Source: Parapedobacter defluvii (GTDB lineage Bacteria; Bacteroidota; Bacteroidia; Sphingobacteriales; Sphingobacteriaceae). From it: DNA of 64,000 nt. The notes under the pieces were generated by a model. That model was not told the DNA's origin, ran no database searches, and saw only the letters and a list, made by a program, of their open reading frames with translations. The stretch's first letter is position 1; every line of letters begins with the position of its first letter. The stretch spans positions 1-64,000 of the forward strand of contig NZ_BMIK01000001.1 of the NCBI RefSeq assembly GCF_014642075.1, given 5' to 3'. Of the stretch, positions 18,432 through 27,108 are shown in pieces. The position numbers were made by a program, and so were the translations under genes.

Positions 18432-18520
18432 ACCCACGCGATAACGCTGAACAGGCGGACGTATTTGATGTGGCCCTCTTGTTCATTGCCGTTCCGATCG
18501 AAGCTGTTGTACAAACGCCA
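18428..18520 (-). pseudogene. 30-codon relic of an FtsX/MacB-type ABC permease
   Basis: Read on the minus strand from 18520, this encodes 30 residues beginning WRLYNSFDRNG and ending HIKYVRLFSVIAWV before a stop at 18428-18430. It aligns with residues about 264-288 of the intact permease just upstream (YHLYTADGDEQG...VKIFALVAIV), the end of the periplasmic domain entering a membrane helix. No homology continues on either side. It is best explained as the remains of a second, tandem permease gene, lost by deletion up to the end of the lactonase gene. The fragment is far too short to be functional. Confidence 0.6.
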
Positions 18521-18536
18521 GCGTTACCATAGCCGT

Positions 18537-20894
18537 CTACTCAGTCCTTATGGCTTTAATCGGGTTCTCCCGCGCTGCACGGAGAGACTTACCACATACG
18601 GTAATGGCGGCAATGACGAATGCGGCAAAACCGGCTAAGGCAAATACCCACCATTCGATCGCCGTTCGGTACACGTAGTTTTCGAGCCACCTGTTCATCA
18701 TCCACCAACCCAGTGGGAAAGCTACTAAAAAGGATATACCTACCAGCTTGAGGAAATCTTTTGATATCAATAAAATGATATTACTTACACTTGCTCCGAG
18801 TGTTTTCCGGATGCCGATTTCTTTCACTTTCGTTTCGGCCGTGTAAGTGACCAGCCCGAACAAACCGAGGCAGGAAAGTAGGATGGCCACACCGGCAAAG
18901 AGGTTGAACAATTTTCCGGCACGGATATCACTTTTGTACAGCGCATCAAAAGACTCGTCTAGAAATTGGTAATCGAATTCATAGTCTGCGTTGTGTTGTT
19001 TCCAAAGTTTCTCCACCGCTGCAAGCGCCTGTGTGGCTTGGGATCCCGTTGTCTTTACGTACATCGTATTCCATGACCAATCGGGATCCATAAACAAGAT
19101 ACAGGGCTCAATAGCCGTTTTCATATCCTTGAAATGGAAGTCTTTAAGGACACCAGCGATAATCCCCGGGTTATCATGGAAGGTAACGGGCTTACCGACC
19201 GGGTTGTCCAGGCCAATAATCTTAACCGCTGTTTCGTTCAGTAAGTAATGGTTACTATCCGCTGCTGTTCCCGTAAAACCTTTTCCTGCTACAAGTTCCA
19301 TATTCATCACTTCCGGAAACGCGCGGTCTACGGACAGCTGGTTGATCATGAACGAGTTCATGTTTGCCGGTTTTCCCTCCCATTCCAGGTCGCCTGTAGA
19401 GCTCTGCACGTTTAATATACGTTGAGTGGATGCAGTTACACCCAGTATGCCGGGCTGCTGCTCCAGTTGTTGCTTGATGCCGTCGAAGTTTTTTTGGAAA
19501 TTGTGACTTTCAAACGTAAGAATATTTTCTTTGGAATAGCCTAGATTCATGCTTCTGATGTACGCTAACTGCCTGCTGATAATGAGGGTAGCTACAATTA
19601 GGACGATCGAGCAGGTGAATTGAACGACGACCAACGCCTTTCGAAACCCGCTGTTCTTTCCAAGTCCCGGTATAATGCCTTTAAGTGCGAGTGCTGGATT
19701 GAAAGAAGACAGTATCAGCGCAGGATATACGCCTGCCAATATCAAGACAGCCAACAAAGACAAACCGAATATGGTCCACACGTTGCGATCCAATAAACTG
19801 AAAACCATTTCCTTTCCGGAGAGGCTGTTATACATCGGCATCAATGCATACAGTGATCCGATGGCAACGAGCATGGAAATGATAAATACCACAAAAGATT
19901 CAGCGATAAATTGCCAGAACAGATGCCCTTTATTGGCACCCACTACTTTGCGAACACTCACTTCTTTGCCTCTTCGGGTGGCGCGTGCAGTAACGAGGTT
20001 AACATAGTTAATACATGCAATAAGAAGAATCACAATGGCGACCAACGCGAAGATTTTAACTTGTTTCATTCCCTGCTCGTCACCATCAGCCGTATATAGA
20101 TGATACGTGGTAAGCGGTTGCATCAGGTAGTTGAGATCTTTCCAGAAATCCGAAGGCTGGTTTTTCCGATGGATGTCAGCCAGTTGTTTGCCCACAGCGG
20201 CCGCGTCGGCATTGGCTTTGAGCAGAAAATAGGTTTGGTAATTGAGGTTACCCCAATCGGCATTCAGTGGATTGTTGGGTCTGTTTTCCGCCAGTACATC
20301 GAAAGGCATCATCAATGAAAATTGCAAACTGGAGTTTTTGGGCATGTCTTCCATGACACCCGTCACTTTGTAAGCATTACCCTCTTTTACCTGTAAAATT
20401 TTACCCATCGCGGGTTCTTTGCCAAAATATTTCTCGGCAGCGGTTTTGCTTAGAACGATCGACCGGTTATCGGGAAATGGTTGTGCTGGATTCCCTTCCA
20501 ATAGGGTAAAGTCGAACAGTTTGAAGAAATTCTGATCAACGTACACACTGGCTTCCGTAAATTTTTTATCCTGATATTCCAGCAGGATGCTGTTGTTGAA
20601 GGTAGATGTGCGGCAAGCTTCTTCGATGGCAGGAATTTCAGCTTTTCCGAAAATGGCCAAGGGGGCGCTGGTGACAGGCCATAGCTGATCTTTGCTTTTC
20701 CCAATGGCGGCCGCCGCCACGTAAATACGGTCAGCTTTGCTGTGCATGCGATCGTAGCTTAGTTCGTCCGAAACCCATAACAACAATAATACAGAGGCTG
20801 CAAGGCTGATTGCGAGGCCAGCAATGTTGATAATCGCATATGATTTACTCTTGACAAGTGTGCGGAAGGCGGTTTTGATGTAGTTTTTTAACAT
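18537..20894 (-). CDS. FtsX/MacB-type ABC transporter permease (duplicated-domain form)
   Basis: Inner-membrane permease of the large Bacteroidota type, 785 residues, with two copies of the unit made of a MacB-like periplasmic domain and an FtsX domain. The first membrane helix spans about 20-42; RRGKEVSVRKVVGA and VKEIGIRKTLGAS are the characteristic loops of the two FtsX domains; the chain ends ENPIKAIRTE, as the family does. Such permeases usually work with an ABC ATPase and an HlyD-type adaptor in efflux or lipoprotein handling. The adaptor is encoded upstream, but no ATPase gene is present here. Confidence 0.92.
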   Translation of the reverse strand: MLKNYIKTAFRTLVKSKSYAIINIAGLAISLAASVLLLLWVSDELSYDRMHSKADRIYVAAAAIGKSKDQLWPVTSAPLAIFGKAEIPAIEEACRTSTFNNSILLEYQDKKFTEASVYVDQNFFKLFDFTLLEGNPAQPFPDNRSIVLSKTAAEKYFGKEPAMGKILQVKEGNAYKVTGVMEDMPKNSSLQFSLMMPFDVLAENRPNNPLNADWGNLNYQTYFLLKANADAAAVGKQLADIHRKNQPSDFWKDLNYLMQPLTTYHLYTADGDEQGMKQVKIFALVAIVILLIACINYVNLVTARATRRGKEVSVRKVVGANKGHLFWQFIAESFVVFIISMLVAIGSLYALMPMYNSLSGKEMVFSLLDRNVWTIFGLSLLAVLILAGVYPALILSSFNPALALKGIIPGLGKNSGFRKALVVVQFTCSIVLIVATLIISRQLAYIRSMNLGYSKENILTFESHNFQKNFDGIKQQLEQQPGILGVTASTQRILNVQSSTGDLEWEGKPANMNSFMINQLSVDRAFPEVMNMELVAGKGFTGTAADSNHYLLNETAVKIIGLDNPVGKPVTFHDNPGIIAGVLKDFHFKDMKTAIEPCILFMDPDWSWNTMYVKTTGSQATQALAAVEKLWKQHNADYEFDYQFLDESFDALYKSDIRAGKLFNLFAGVAILLSCLGLFGLVTYTAETKVKEIGIRKTLGASVSNIILLISKDFLKLVGISFLVAFPLGWWMMNRWLENYVYRTAIEWWVFALAGFAAFVIAAITVCGKSLRAARENPIKAIRTE

Positions 20895-20901
20895 CTTTTC
20901 A

Positions 20902-21000
20902 GTGTTTGGTGATCTATATTCGGTAATCAGGGGCTAAACGTTTACTATTTGTTGATCAATAACCCATTTTGTTTCAGCCACTCATCACTGACCACTGATC
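20902..21000. repeat. Degenerate ATCAC/GGTGA repeat, copy before the permease gene
   Basis: The gap before the permease start has GTGTTTGGTGATC (20902-20914) near the ATG and CCACTCATCACTGACCACTG (from 20978) further away, roughly inverted to each other. The same pair of words occurs before the adaptor gene at 22268-22351. A palindromic TAAACGTTTA lies between the arms at 20935-20944. Function unknown; REP-like spacer elements are possible. Confidence 0.45.
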
Positions 21001-21002
21001 TC

Positions 21003-22256
21003 TTAATTCCTGATATTCAACTCCTGAACCCGATCATACGTTTCGTAGCTCGAAGTAACCACCTTATCCCCGGGTTCCAGGCCGCTGATCACTTCGTAAT
21101 AATCGGGATTCTGCCGACCGAGCTGCACGTCTACCCGGTATGCTGTTTTGCCATCTTCGGTAAGCTTGAATACCCAGTTGCCTCCGGTTTGCTGGTAGAA
21201 TCCGCCTTTGGCCAACAGCACCGCTTTGGTTTCGTCGCTGAGTGCAAGGCGGATTTGTAGCGTTTGGCCACGCCGTATACCGTCGGGAACCTCATTTACA
21301 AACTCCATGTCAACCTGAAAACGGCCGCTGGTCACTTGGGTATATACCTTCTTGATGACTAATTTATAACTCTTGCCGGCAAATGAGAATTCACCTTCCA
21401 GATCGGGGTAGATACGGGAAATATAATGTTCATCGATATCCGCGCGGACTTTGAATCCGGTTAGTACGTCGATCTGGCCAAGGCGTTCACCGGCCGGTTT
21501 GTTTTGCCCGATTTCAGCATCGAATGAAGTGAGCTGTCCATCTACCGGTGACCGGAGGATGAGATCGCCTACCTTTTTACGCATCAGTTCCAAGGCGGAC
21601 ATGCCGCTGGCATACAGTTGTTTGTTTTGTTCGAGTGCTTGGACGCTCCGGATGGAATCTTGCTCAATGTTTTCACGGGTGAGCTTAATCCGCTGCACCT
21701 GGTAATCGTAGTTATTTTTAGCTTCTTGGTATTCCTGGCTGCCAATGGCTTTTTGCTCGTATAGCGTTTTGTTGAGGTCATATAAACGCTTGGCTTCTTT
21801 CAAGGCATTTTCGGCATCGGCCATCTGGTTGCGGTTGTCAATGGCGGTCTTCTGCGCATTGGTTTGGGCAATTTGCATTTGGGTCAGGTTGTTGTATACC
21901 TGCGTTTCCTGGGTCACCAAGCTCAATTCCAGGTCTGTATTGGAAAGCCGCATAATCGGGTCACCCTTTTTGAGTTTAGCCCCGTCTTCTACAAACTTCT
22001 CTTCCACCCTCCCGCCGACAGAGGCATCCAGAAAAATACTGGTAATGGGCAGTACAGTGCCATTTACAGGAATAAATTCACGGAAGGAATCTTCTTTGAC
22101 CTCGGATATGGTAATGCGTTCCGCGTCTACGTTGAGCTTTGAATTGCCAGAAGTGAAATAGTAGCTGGCAAATATCAACGCCAAGATACCCACTCCCCCT
22201 ACCACCAGGGTGATACGTTTACTGTTCCACTTTTTTTTCGGTAATGCTCTATCCAT
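21003..22256 (-). CDS. HlyD/MacA-type periplasmic adaptor subunit
   Basis: Membrane-fusion protein linking an inner-membrane pump to an outer-membrane channel. One N-terminal membrane helix (about 17-33, TLVVGGVGILALIFASYYF), then a lipoyl-like half motif (GGRVEEKFVEDGAKLKKGD), a long coiled-coil hairpin (about 105-210), the second lipoyl half (LRSPVDGQLTSFDAEIGQ), a beta-barrel region and a C-terminal part with GLEPGDKVVTSSY. 417 residues, normal. The permease gene follows after 108 bases on the same strand. No outer-membrane TolC-like gene or ATPase gene accompanies them. Confidence 0.9.
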   Translation of the reverse strand: MDRALPKKKWNSKRITLVVGGVGILALIFASYYFTSGNSKLNVDAERITISEVKEDSFREFIPVNGTVLPITSIFLDASVGGRVEEKFVEDGAKLKKGDPIMRLSNTDLELSLVTQETQVYNNLTQMQIAQTNAQKTAIDNRNQMADAENALKEAKRLYDLNKTLYEQKAIGSQEYQEAKNNYDYQVQRIKLTRENIEQDSIRSVQALEQNKQLYASGMSALELMRKKVGDLILRSPVDGQLTSFDAEIGQNKPAGERLGQIDVLTGFKVRADIDEHYISRIYPDLEGEFSFAGKSYKLVIKKVYTQVTSGRFQVDMEFVNEVPDGIRRGQTLQIRLALSDETKAVLLAKGGFYQQTGGNWVFKLTEDGKTAYRVDVQLGRQNPDYYEVISGLEPGDKVVTSSYETYDRVQELNIRN

Positions 22257-22267
22257 GTTTCTTTTTT

Positions 22268-22351
22268 GTGTTCGGTGATCGGTGTTCAGTGAATGCAGGG
22301 ACGATTATGCACTGCAATTACTCACCACCGACCACTCATCACCCACCACCC
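22268..22351. repeat. Degenerate ATCAC/GGTGA repeat, copy before the adaptor gene
   Basis: GTGTTCGGTGATC (22268-22280) and a stretch with CCACTCATCAC (22332-22342) repeat the arrangement seen at 20902-21000; the first word differs by one base and the 11-base second word is identical. Read on the minus strand, each start codon is preceded within about 10-15 bases by GATCACCrAACAC. Confidence 0.45.
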
Positions 22352-22553
22352 CTATACAACGCCGTGCCAAAAATATAACTGATTTGAAAACAGTTTGTTG
22401 TGATCGGTTATAAAACAAAACTGTTCGGAATCGAACACCTGCTGTGCGGTAGCGGACAATGAGCGGGAAACAATTGCCAATATCATTTTTGTTGGTTAGT
22501 TTTGCGTACCCTGAAAATATGCAGACAAACCTTGGATTTAAGATTAGTGATTT
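22352..22553 (+). promoter_or_regulatory. Divergent intergenic region with a promoter for the CocE-like gene
   Basis: TTG at 22474-22476, a 20-base spacer and TAGTTTTG at 22497-22504 form a good Bacteroidota -33/-7 promoter about 50 bases before the ATG at 22554. On the minus strand, a -7-like TATTTTTG (22368-22375) may serve the adaptor gene, but no matching -33 box is evident. Nothing else was seen. Confidence 0.5.
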
Positions 22554-24434
22554 ATGTTTTTCAGACAGATAACCTCCGTATTCCTTACCATTATAGCAAC
22601 ATGCGGTCTCTTATATGCACAACCCACACCCGCGGATTCGTTCTTTGTTAAACAACATTACATCAAAAAAGAATTACGGATACCGATGCGCGATGGCATA
22701 CACTTGTTTACGGCGGTTTATCTTCCGAAAGATACGACGAAGACTTATCCGATCCTTGTTATGCGTACGCCGTATAGTGTCGCTCCATATGGCGAAAGTC
22801 GTGACAAAGTGCCGCTTGGGCCAAACATGCAATTCACGCACGAGGGGTTTATTTTTGTTTATCAGGATATACGGGGCAAGTACCTCTCGGAAGGCGATTT
22901 CGTTGCCGTCCGCCCTTACATCCCGGACAAGCGGGGCCGACAGGATGTGGATGAAAGCTCGGACGCTTACGATACCATCGACTGGCTGCTGAAAAACATC
23001 AAGGGACATAACGGACGTGTGGGTATTTGGGGGATTTCTGCTCCGGGAGGATATGCAACGGCAGCATTGTTGGATGCCCATCCGAATTTAGTTGCTGTCT
23101 CGCCGCAGGCACCTGTGACAGATTGGTTTATGGGTGACGATCGCCATCATAACGGTGCTTTTATGTTGATGGGGTCGTTCTCATTCGTATCCTCCTACGG
23201 GCGGAAGCGTGACCGTATATCGGCAAATGGACTTGCGGGGTATGGAGGCTATGGTACGCCGGACGGCTATGATTTTTACTTGAAGCACGGTACCTTAAAA
23301 AATCTTTCACAGCTATTGGAACCGATAGAAAATCCATTGTGGGATGACCTCATGGGCCACGGCACGTACGATGCATTCTGGAAGGCCCGTACGCCGTTGC
23401 CCCATCTGAAAAATGTGCGGCCGGCCGTGTTGACGGTGGGCGGATGGTTTGATCAGGAAGATCTGTATGGTCCGCTGAAAACGCAGGCGGCCCTTGCGGG
23501 CCAAAGTCCGTCTACCGCTCAAACCTTTGTAATGGGGCCTTGGTACCACGGTACATGGGCAAGGGATAGAGGGGATTGGCTGGAAAATATTCCATTTGGT
23601 TCGGCAACTGGCGATTTCTACCGGGAGACCATTGAATTTCCTTTTTTCATGCATCACCTGAAGGGCAAGCCGGACCCGCATCTGCCCCCAGCCTATATTT
23701 TTGATACAGGTGCGCTCCGCTGGACAGCCTACGATCAGTGGCCACCTAAGCAGGCAATTTCCCGGAAACTCTACCTCCAGCCACAGGGGAAGCTAGCCCC
23801 GACCTCTCCTGTACCGGACAGTACAAATGAATTTGCAGCTTACTACAGTGATCCGAACCGTCCGGTTCCTTACACGGCAGAAACTCGGTTGTTGCGCGGG
23901 CGGGAATACATGGTGGAAGACCAGCGTTTTGCCGCCCGGAGGCCCGATGTACTGGTGTTTGTTTCCGAACCCTTGGAAGCGCCTTTGCAGCTAGCCGGAC
24001 GGTTGACCGCTAATTTATTCGTCAAGACCACTGGAACGGATGCCGATTTCATTGTCAAATTGATTGATGTGTTTCCCAACGATATGCCGAATTATCCGGA
24101 AAAGTCCGATGCGGTTATGGGTGGATACCAACTTATGGTGCGGGGTGAAGTGATGCGGGCAAAATTCCGCGACAGCTTTGAACAGCCAACCCCGCTTGAT
24201 ACAACGGCCGTGAATCGTGTCTCTTTCGATATGCAGGATGCCGCGCATACCTTCAAGAAAGGACACCGGATTATGGTGCAGATCCAAAGTTCCTGGTTTC
24301 CGTTGGTAGATCGGAATCCACAACAATTTATAGATATTTATCAGGCGGACGCATCGGATTTTAGGCCTGCTTGGCATCGTGTGTTTTTTACTCCGGAATA
24401 TCCGTCGAATATCGACATCATGGTCGTTGAATAG
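22554..24434 (+). CDS. CocE/NonD-family exported acyl hydrolase or X-Pro-type peptidase
   Basis: Secreted alpha/beta hydrolase, 626 residues, with a signal peptide MFFRQITSVFLTIIATCGLLYAQ. The S15/CocE family layout is seen: RIPMRDGIHLFTAVYLP at the start of the catalytic domain, VYQDIRGKYLSEG, the nucleophile serine in GIWGISAPGG, the acid in GGWFDQED and the histidine in GPWYHG. A C-terminal jelly-roll domain (about 390-626, LRWTAYDQWPP to VMVQIQSSWFPLVDRNPQ) is also typical. Related enzymes cleave alpha-amino esters, cephalosporin side chains or prolyl dipeptides. It lies 13 bases before an M28 peptidase gene, so a role in peptide scavenging is likely. Confidence 0.88.
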   Translation: MFFRQITSVFLTIIATCGLLYAQPTPADSFFVKQHYIKKELRIPMRDGIHLFTAVYLPKDTTKTYPILVMRTPYSVAPYGESRDKVPLGPNMQFTHEGFIFVYQDIRGKYLSEGDFVAVRPYIPDKRGRQDVDESSDAYDTIDWLLKNIKGHNGRVGIWGISAPGGYATAALLDAHPNLVAVSPQAPVTDWFMGDDRHHNGAFMLMGSFSFVSSYGRKRDRISANGLAGYGGYGTPDGYDFYLKHGTLKNLSQLLEPIENPLWDDLMGHGTYDAFWKARTPLPHLKNVRPAVLTVGGWFDQEDLYGPLKTQAALAGQSPSTAQTFVMGPWYHGTWARDRGDWLENIPFGSATGDFYRETIEFPFFMHHLKGKPDPHLPPAYIFDTGALRWTAYDQWPPKQAISRKLYLQPQGKLAPTSPVPDSTNEFAAYYSDPNRPVPYTAETRLLRGREYMVEDQRFAARRPDVLVFVSEPLEAPLQLAGRLTANLFVKTTGTDADFIVKLIDVFPNDMPNYPEKSDAVMGGYQLMVRGEVMRAKFRDSFEQPTPLDTTAVNRVSFDMQDAAHTFKKGHRIMVQIQSSWFPLVDRNPQQFIDIYQADASDFRPAWHRVFFTPEYPSNIDIMVVE

Positions 24435-24447
24435 CATTATAATAGAT

Positions 24448-25737
24448 ATGAAAACAATCAAATACCTACTTATCCTTTGCTGGTTACTGACCGGCGTTTT
24501 CGCCGGAGCGCAGGAAGCGGATTTATCCTATGCCAGGCATATTGTGAAAAAACTGGCTTCACCCGGATTCAACGGTCGCGGTTACCGGAAAGACGGTGAT
24601 AAAAAAGCGGCTGCTTTTATTGCAAAGACATTCGAGAAGCAGGGAGTGGCGCCTTTATTCGGCGATACCTACTATCAGCCTTTCGAATTGGGAGCCAATA
24701 CGTTTCCGGGAAAGTTGCGCGTGGCACTCAACGACAGGAATTTAAAGCCGGGTGTAGATTTTATCGTTTGGTCGGGAAGTCCGGCTGTCAAAGGACAATT
24801 TCCGGTGAAGGTCATTAAACGCAGCGACCTGTACGGGACGTTGTCGGATGCGGCTCAATATGCAGATGGCGCGCACTACCTATTGATCGATAATCGGAAA
24901 GACGAGCATGAAACCATGGAACAGGCGGAAAAAGCAAATGCCGCCATTCTGCATTTGCGGAATGCAACGGAGCTATCCTTGCCGGGTGTCATTGTATACG
25001 ATAATGCCAAGCTTACGTGGTCATCTCAGACCAAGCCGAGTGCCCGGCCCGTGATATTTGTAAACCAACCGTCTATCGATCCGGTGACCGTCACGTCGGT
25101 GGTGTTGGATGTGGAGTCGGTTTGGACACCAGCTTATGAAACGCAAAATGTAGCCGGTATCATCCGGGGAACCACAACACCGGATTCATTAGTTGTGGTA
25201 TGCGCGCATTATGACCATTTAGGCCGTATGGGAAAGAAAAACTACATTCCCGGAGCCAACGACAATGCCAGTGGGACGGCATTTATTCTGGATCTTGCCC
25301 GGTATTATGCTGCTCATCCACCCGCGTACACCCTAGTTTTTATTGCCTTTTCCGGTGAAGAATCCGGGCTTTTGGGATCCAAAGCTTTTGTGAAAAATCC
25401 CCCGTTTGATTTGTCTACTATCAAATTTCTGATCAATTTTGATATGGTAGGTACCGGGGAAGATGGAATGACGGTAGTCAATGCGCCCATGTTTCCCGAG
25501 GCGTTCAGCAAGTTGGTAGCCATCAATAAGGATAAAAACTATTTGAAGGCGGTAAATAGCCGTGGGGAATCCTGCAACAGTGACCATTGCCCATTTTATG
25601 AGAAAGGAGTGCCCAGCTTTTTTATATACACACAAGGAGGAATTGCCGCATACCACGACATCCACGACCGGTATGAAACGCTTCCTTTCACGGCATTTGC
25701 GAACCTGAAACAATTGATCATTGATTTCTTTGAATAG
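24448..25737 (+). CDS. M28-family exported zinc aminopeptidase
   Basis: Secreted metallopeptidase, 429 residues. The ATG at 24448 gives a signal peptide MKTIKYLLILCWLLTGVFAGAQ; an earlier start at 24379 would overlap the upstream gene and lose it. The zinc ligands of the M28 fold are visible: CAHYDHLG, GANDNASG, GEESGLLG, NFDMVG and the late histidine in AAYHDIHDRYETL. A protease-associated-like insert sits before them. It follows the CocE-like gene by 13 bases and is probably co-transcribed, converging on murF with only 15 bases between the stops. Confidence 0.9.
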   Translation: MKTIKYLLILCWLLTGVFAGAQEADLSYARHIVKKLASPGFNGRGYRKDGDKKAAAFIAKTFEKQGVAPLFGDTYYQPFELGANTFPGKLRVALNDRNLKPGVDFIVWSGSPAVKGQFPVKVIKRSDLYGTLSDAAQYADGAHYLLIDNRKDEHETMEQAEKANAAILHLRNATELSLPGVIVYDNAKLTWSSQTKPSARPVIFVNQPSIDPVTVTSVVLDVESVWTPAYETQNVAGIIRGTTTPDSLVVVCAHYDHLGRMGKKNYIPGANDNASGTAFILDLARYYAAHPPAYTLVFIAFSGEESGLLGSKAFVKNPPFDLSTIKFLINFDMVGTGEDGMTVVNAPMFPEAFSKLVAINKDKNYLKAVNSRGESCNSDHCPFYEKGVPSFFIYTQGGIAAYHDIHDRYETLPFTAFANLKQLIIDFFE

Positions 25738-25752
25738 CGTTTTCAGTCGGGT

Positions 25753-27054
25753 TTACAGGATATCCACCAACTTTTCAAATGCCATCCCCCGCGATGCTTT
25801 GAGCAATATAAGCGCTCCCTGTATCGGATGTCTGCGCAGAGCCTCAGCAGCTTCTTCGGTCGTTGCGTAAAATTCCGCACCTGTGTGGCGATGCTGGTAA
25901 AATGCCTTTCCGACAAGTATTATGCGGGACGCATCTACTGAACATGCCTGTGCAGCGATTTTGCCATGTTCTTCGTATGAATCTTCGCCAAGCTCAAACA
26001 TGTCGCCGAGGATGACCACCTTTTTGTCGCCTTTTAGCATGCGCAGGTTTTCCAATGCAGCAGCCATGCTGCTGGCATTGGCGTTGTAATAATCACGTAT
26101 GACGGTGTTGTGTGCCGTTTTGGTGAGTTGCGAACGGTTGTTGTTGGGCTGATAGCCTGCTATTCCCTGATTAATTTTTTCGGGGGATAAACCGAAATAG
26201 AGGCCGATGCAGGCGGCAGCGAGGATATTTTCTGTATTGTAGGACCCTGTAAGCTGGGTACGCACCCTATGCGGGGCCGTACTTCCGCTGGAGGCCCATT
26301 TTAATTCAAGCAAAGGGCTGGCCGCGATCAACTCACCCACAAGTTGGTTGTCAGGTGAGTAGCCATAGGTGATTATGTGCTCGATGTCCCGCGCAGCAGC
26401 CATCTCCCGAAGCAGCGGGTTATCATGTTGCAGAAATAAGGTGCCGCGATGGGCGGAAAGGTAATCGTAGAGTTCGCCTTTTGCTTTTTTTACCCCGTCA
26501 AAGCTGCCAAACCCCTCCAAGTGCGCTTTTCCGACGTTGGTGATAAGGCCGTGGGTAGGCTGCGCAATCCCGCAGAGGAATGCGATCTCCCCGATGTGAT
26601 TGGCACCCATCTCGATGATGGCTATTTCCGTTTGCCGGGAGATGGATAAGATCGTCAGCGGCACGCCGATGTGATTGTTTAAGTTGCCCTTTGTGGCGTA
26701 GGTGTTAAATTGCTGTGACAACACGGCGTGGATCAGTTCTTTGGTAGTTGTTTTTCCGTTCGTACCGGTAATGCCGATAAAGGGAATCTGAAGCTGGTCG
26801 CGATGATGCCTGGCTAAATCATGCAGGGCCGTCAATACATCCGGAACGAGCAGAAAACGGTCGTCTGTTTGATATTGAGCCTCGTCGATGATGACATAGG
26901 ACGCTCCTTTTTCAAGCGCTTCGGCGGCAAATGCGTTGCCGTTAAAATGTTCTCCTTTCAACGCGAAGAATAAGCTTTGGGGTTGTATATTGCGCGTATC
27001 CGTACTGATAGCCGGATGTTTCAGAAAATAGGCGTATAGCGATGCGGGTTCCAT
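25753..27054 (-). CDS. murF: UDP-MurNAc-tripeptide--D-alanyl-D-alanine ligase
   Basis: Cytosolic peptidoglycan enzyme that adds D-Ala-D-Ala to the UDP-MurNAc-tripeptide with ATP. The ATP loop GITGTNGKTTTKEL (about 105-118) is intact, followed by IIEMGANHIGEI and the C-terminal domain motif VILGDMFELGEDS. The N-terminal domain has DTRNIQPQSLFFALKG. 433 residues, normal. This is a housekeeping gene standing alone here, outside the usual division and cell-wall cluster. Confidence 0.95.
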   Translation of the reverse strand: MEPASLYAYFLKHPAISTDTRNIQPQSLFFALKGEHFNGNAFAAEALEKGASYVIIDEAQYQTDDRFLLVPDVLTALHDLARHHRDQLQIPFIGITGTNGKTTTKELIHAVLSQQFNTYATKGNLNNHIGVPLTILSISRQTEIAIIEMGANHIGEIAFLCGIAQPTHGLITNVGKAHLEGFGSFDGVKKAKGELYDYLSAHRGTLFLQHDNPLLREMAAARDIEHIITYGYSPDNQLVGELIAASPLLELKWASSGSTAPHRVRTQLTGSYNTENILAAACIGLYFGLSPEKINQGIAGYQPNNNRSQLTKTAHNTVIRDYYNANASSMAAALENLRMLKGDKKVVILGDMFELGEDSYEEHGKIAAQACSVDASRIILVGKAFYQHRHTGAEFYATTEEAAEALRRHPIQGALILLKASRGMAFEKLVDIL

Positions 27055-27108
27055 GGTACAAGTTTAGCTAAAAAGTAGGTAAGTTGGGAAGTACCTGCTG
27101 AATCGTGT

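Noticed and set aside
20935-20944. TAAACGTTTA palindrome resembling a LacI-type site
   Set aside because: Only ten bases of symmetry and within a repeat-like gap before an efflux gene; too short to call as an operator.
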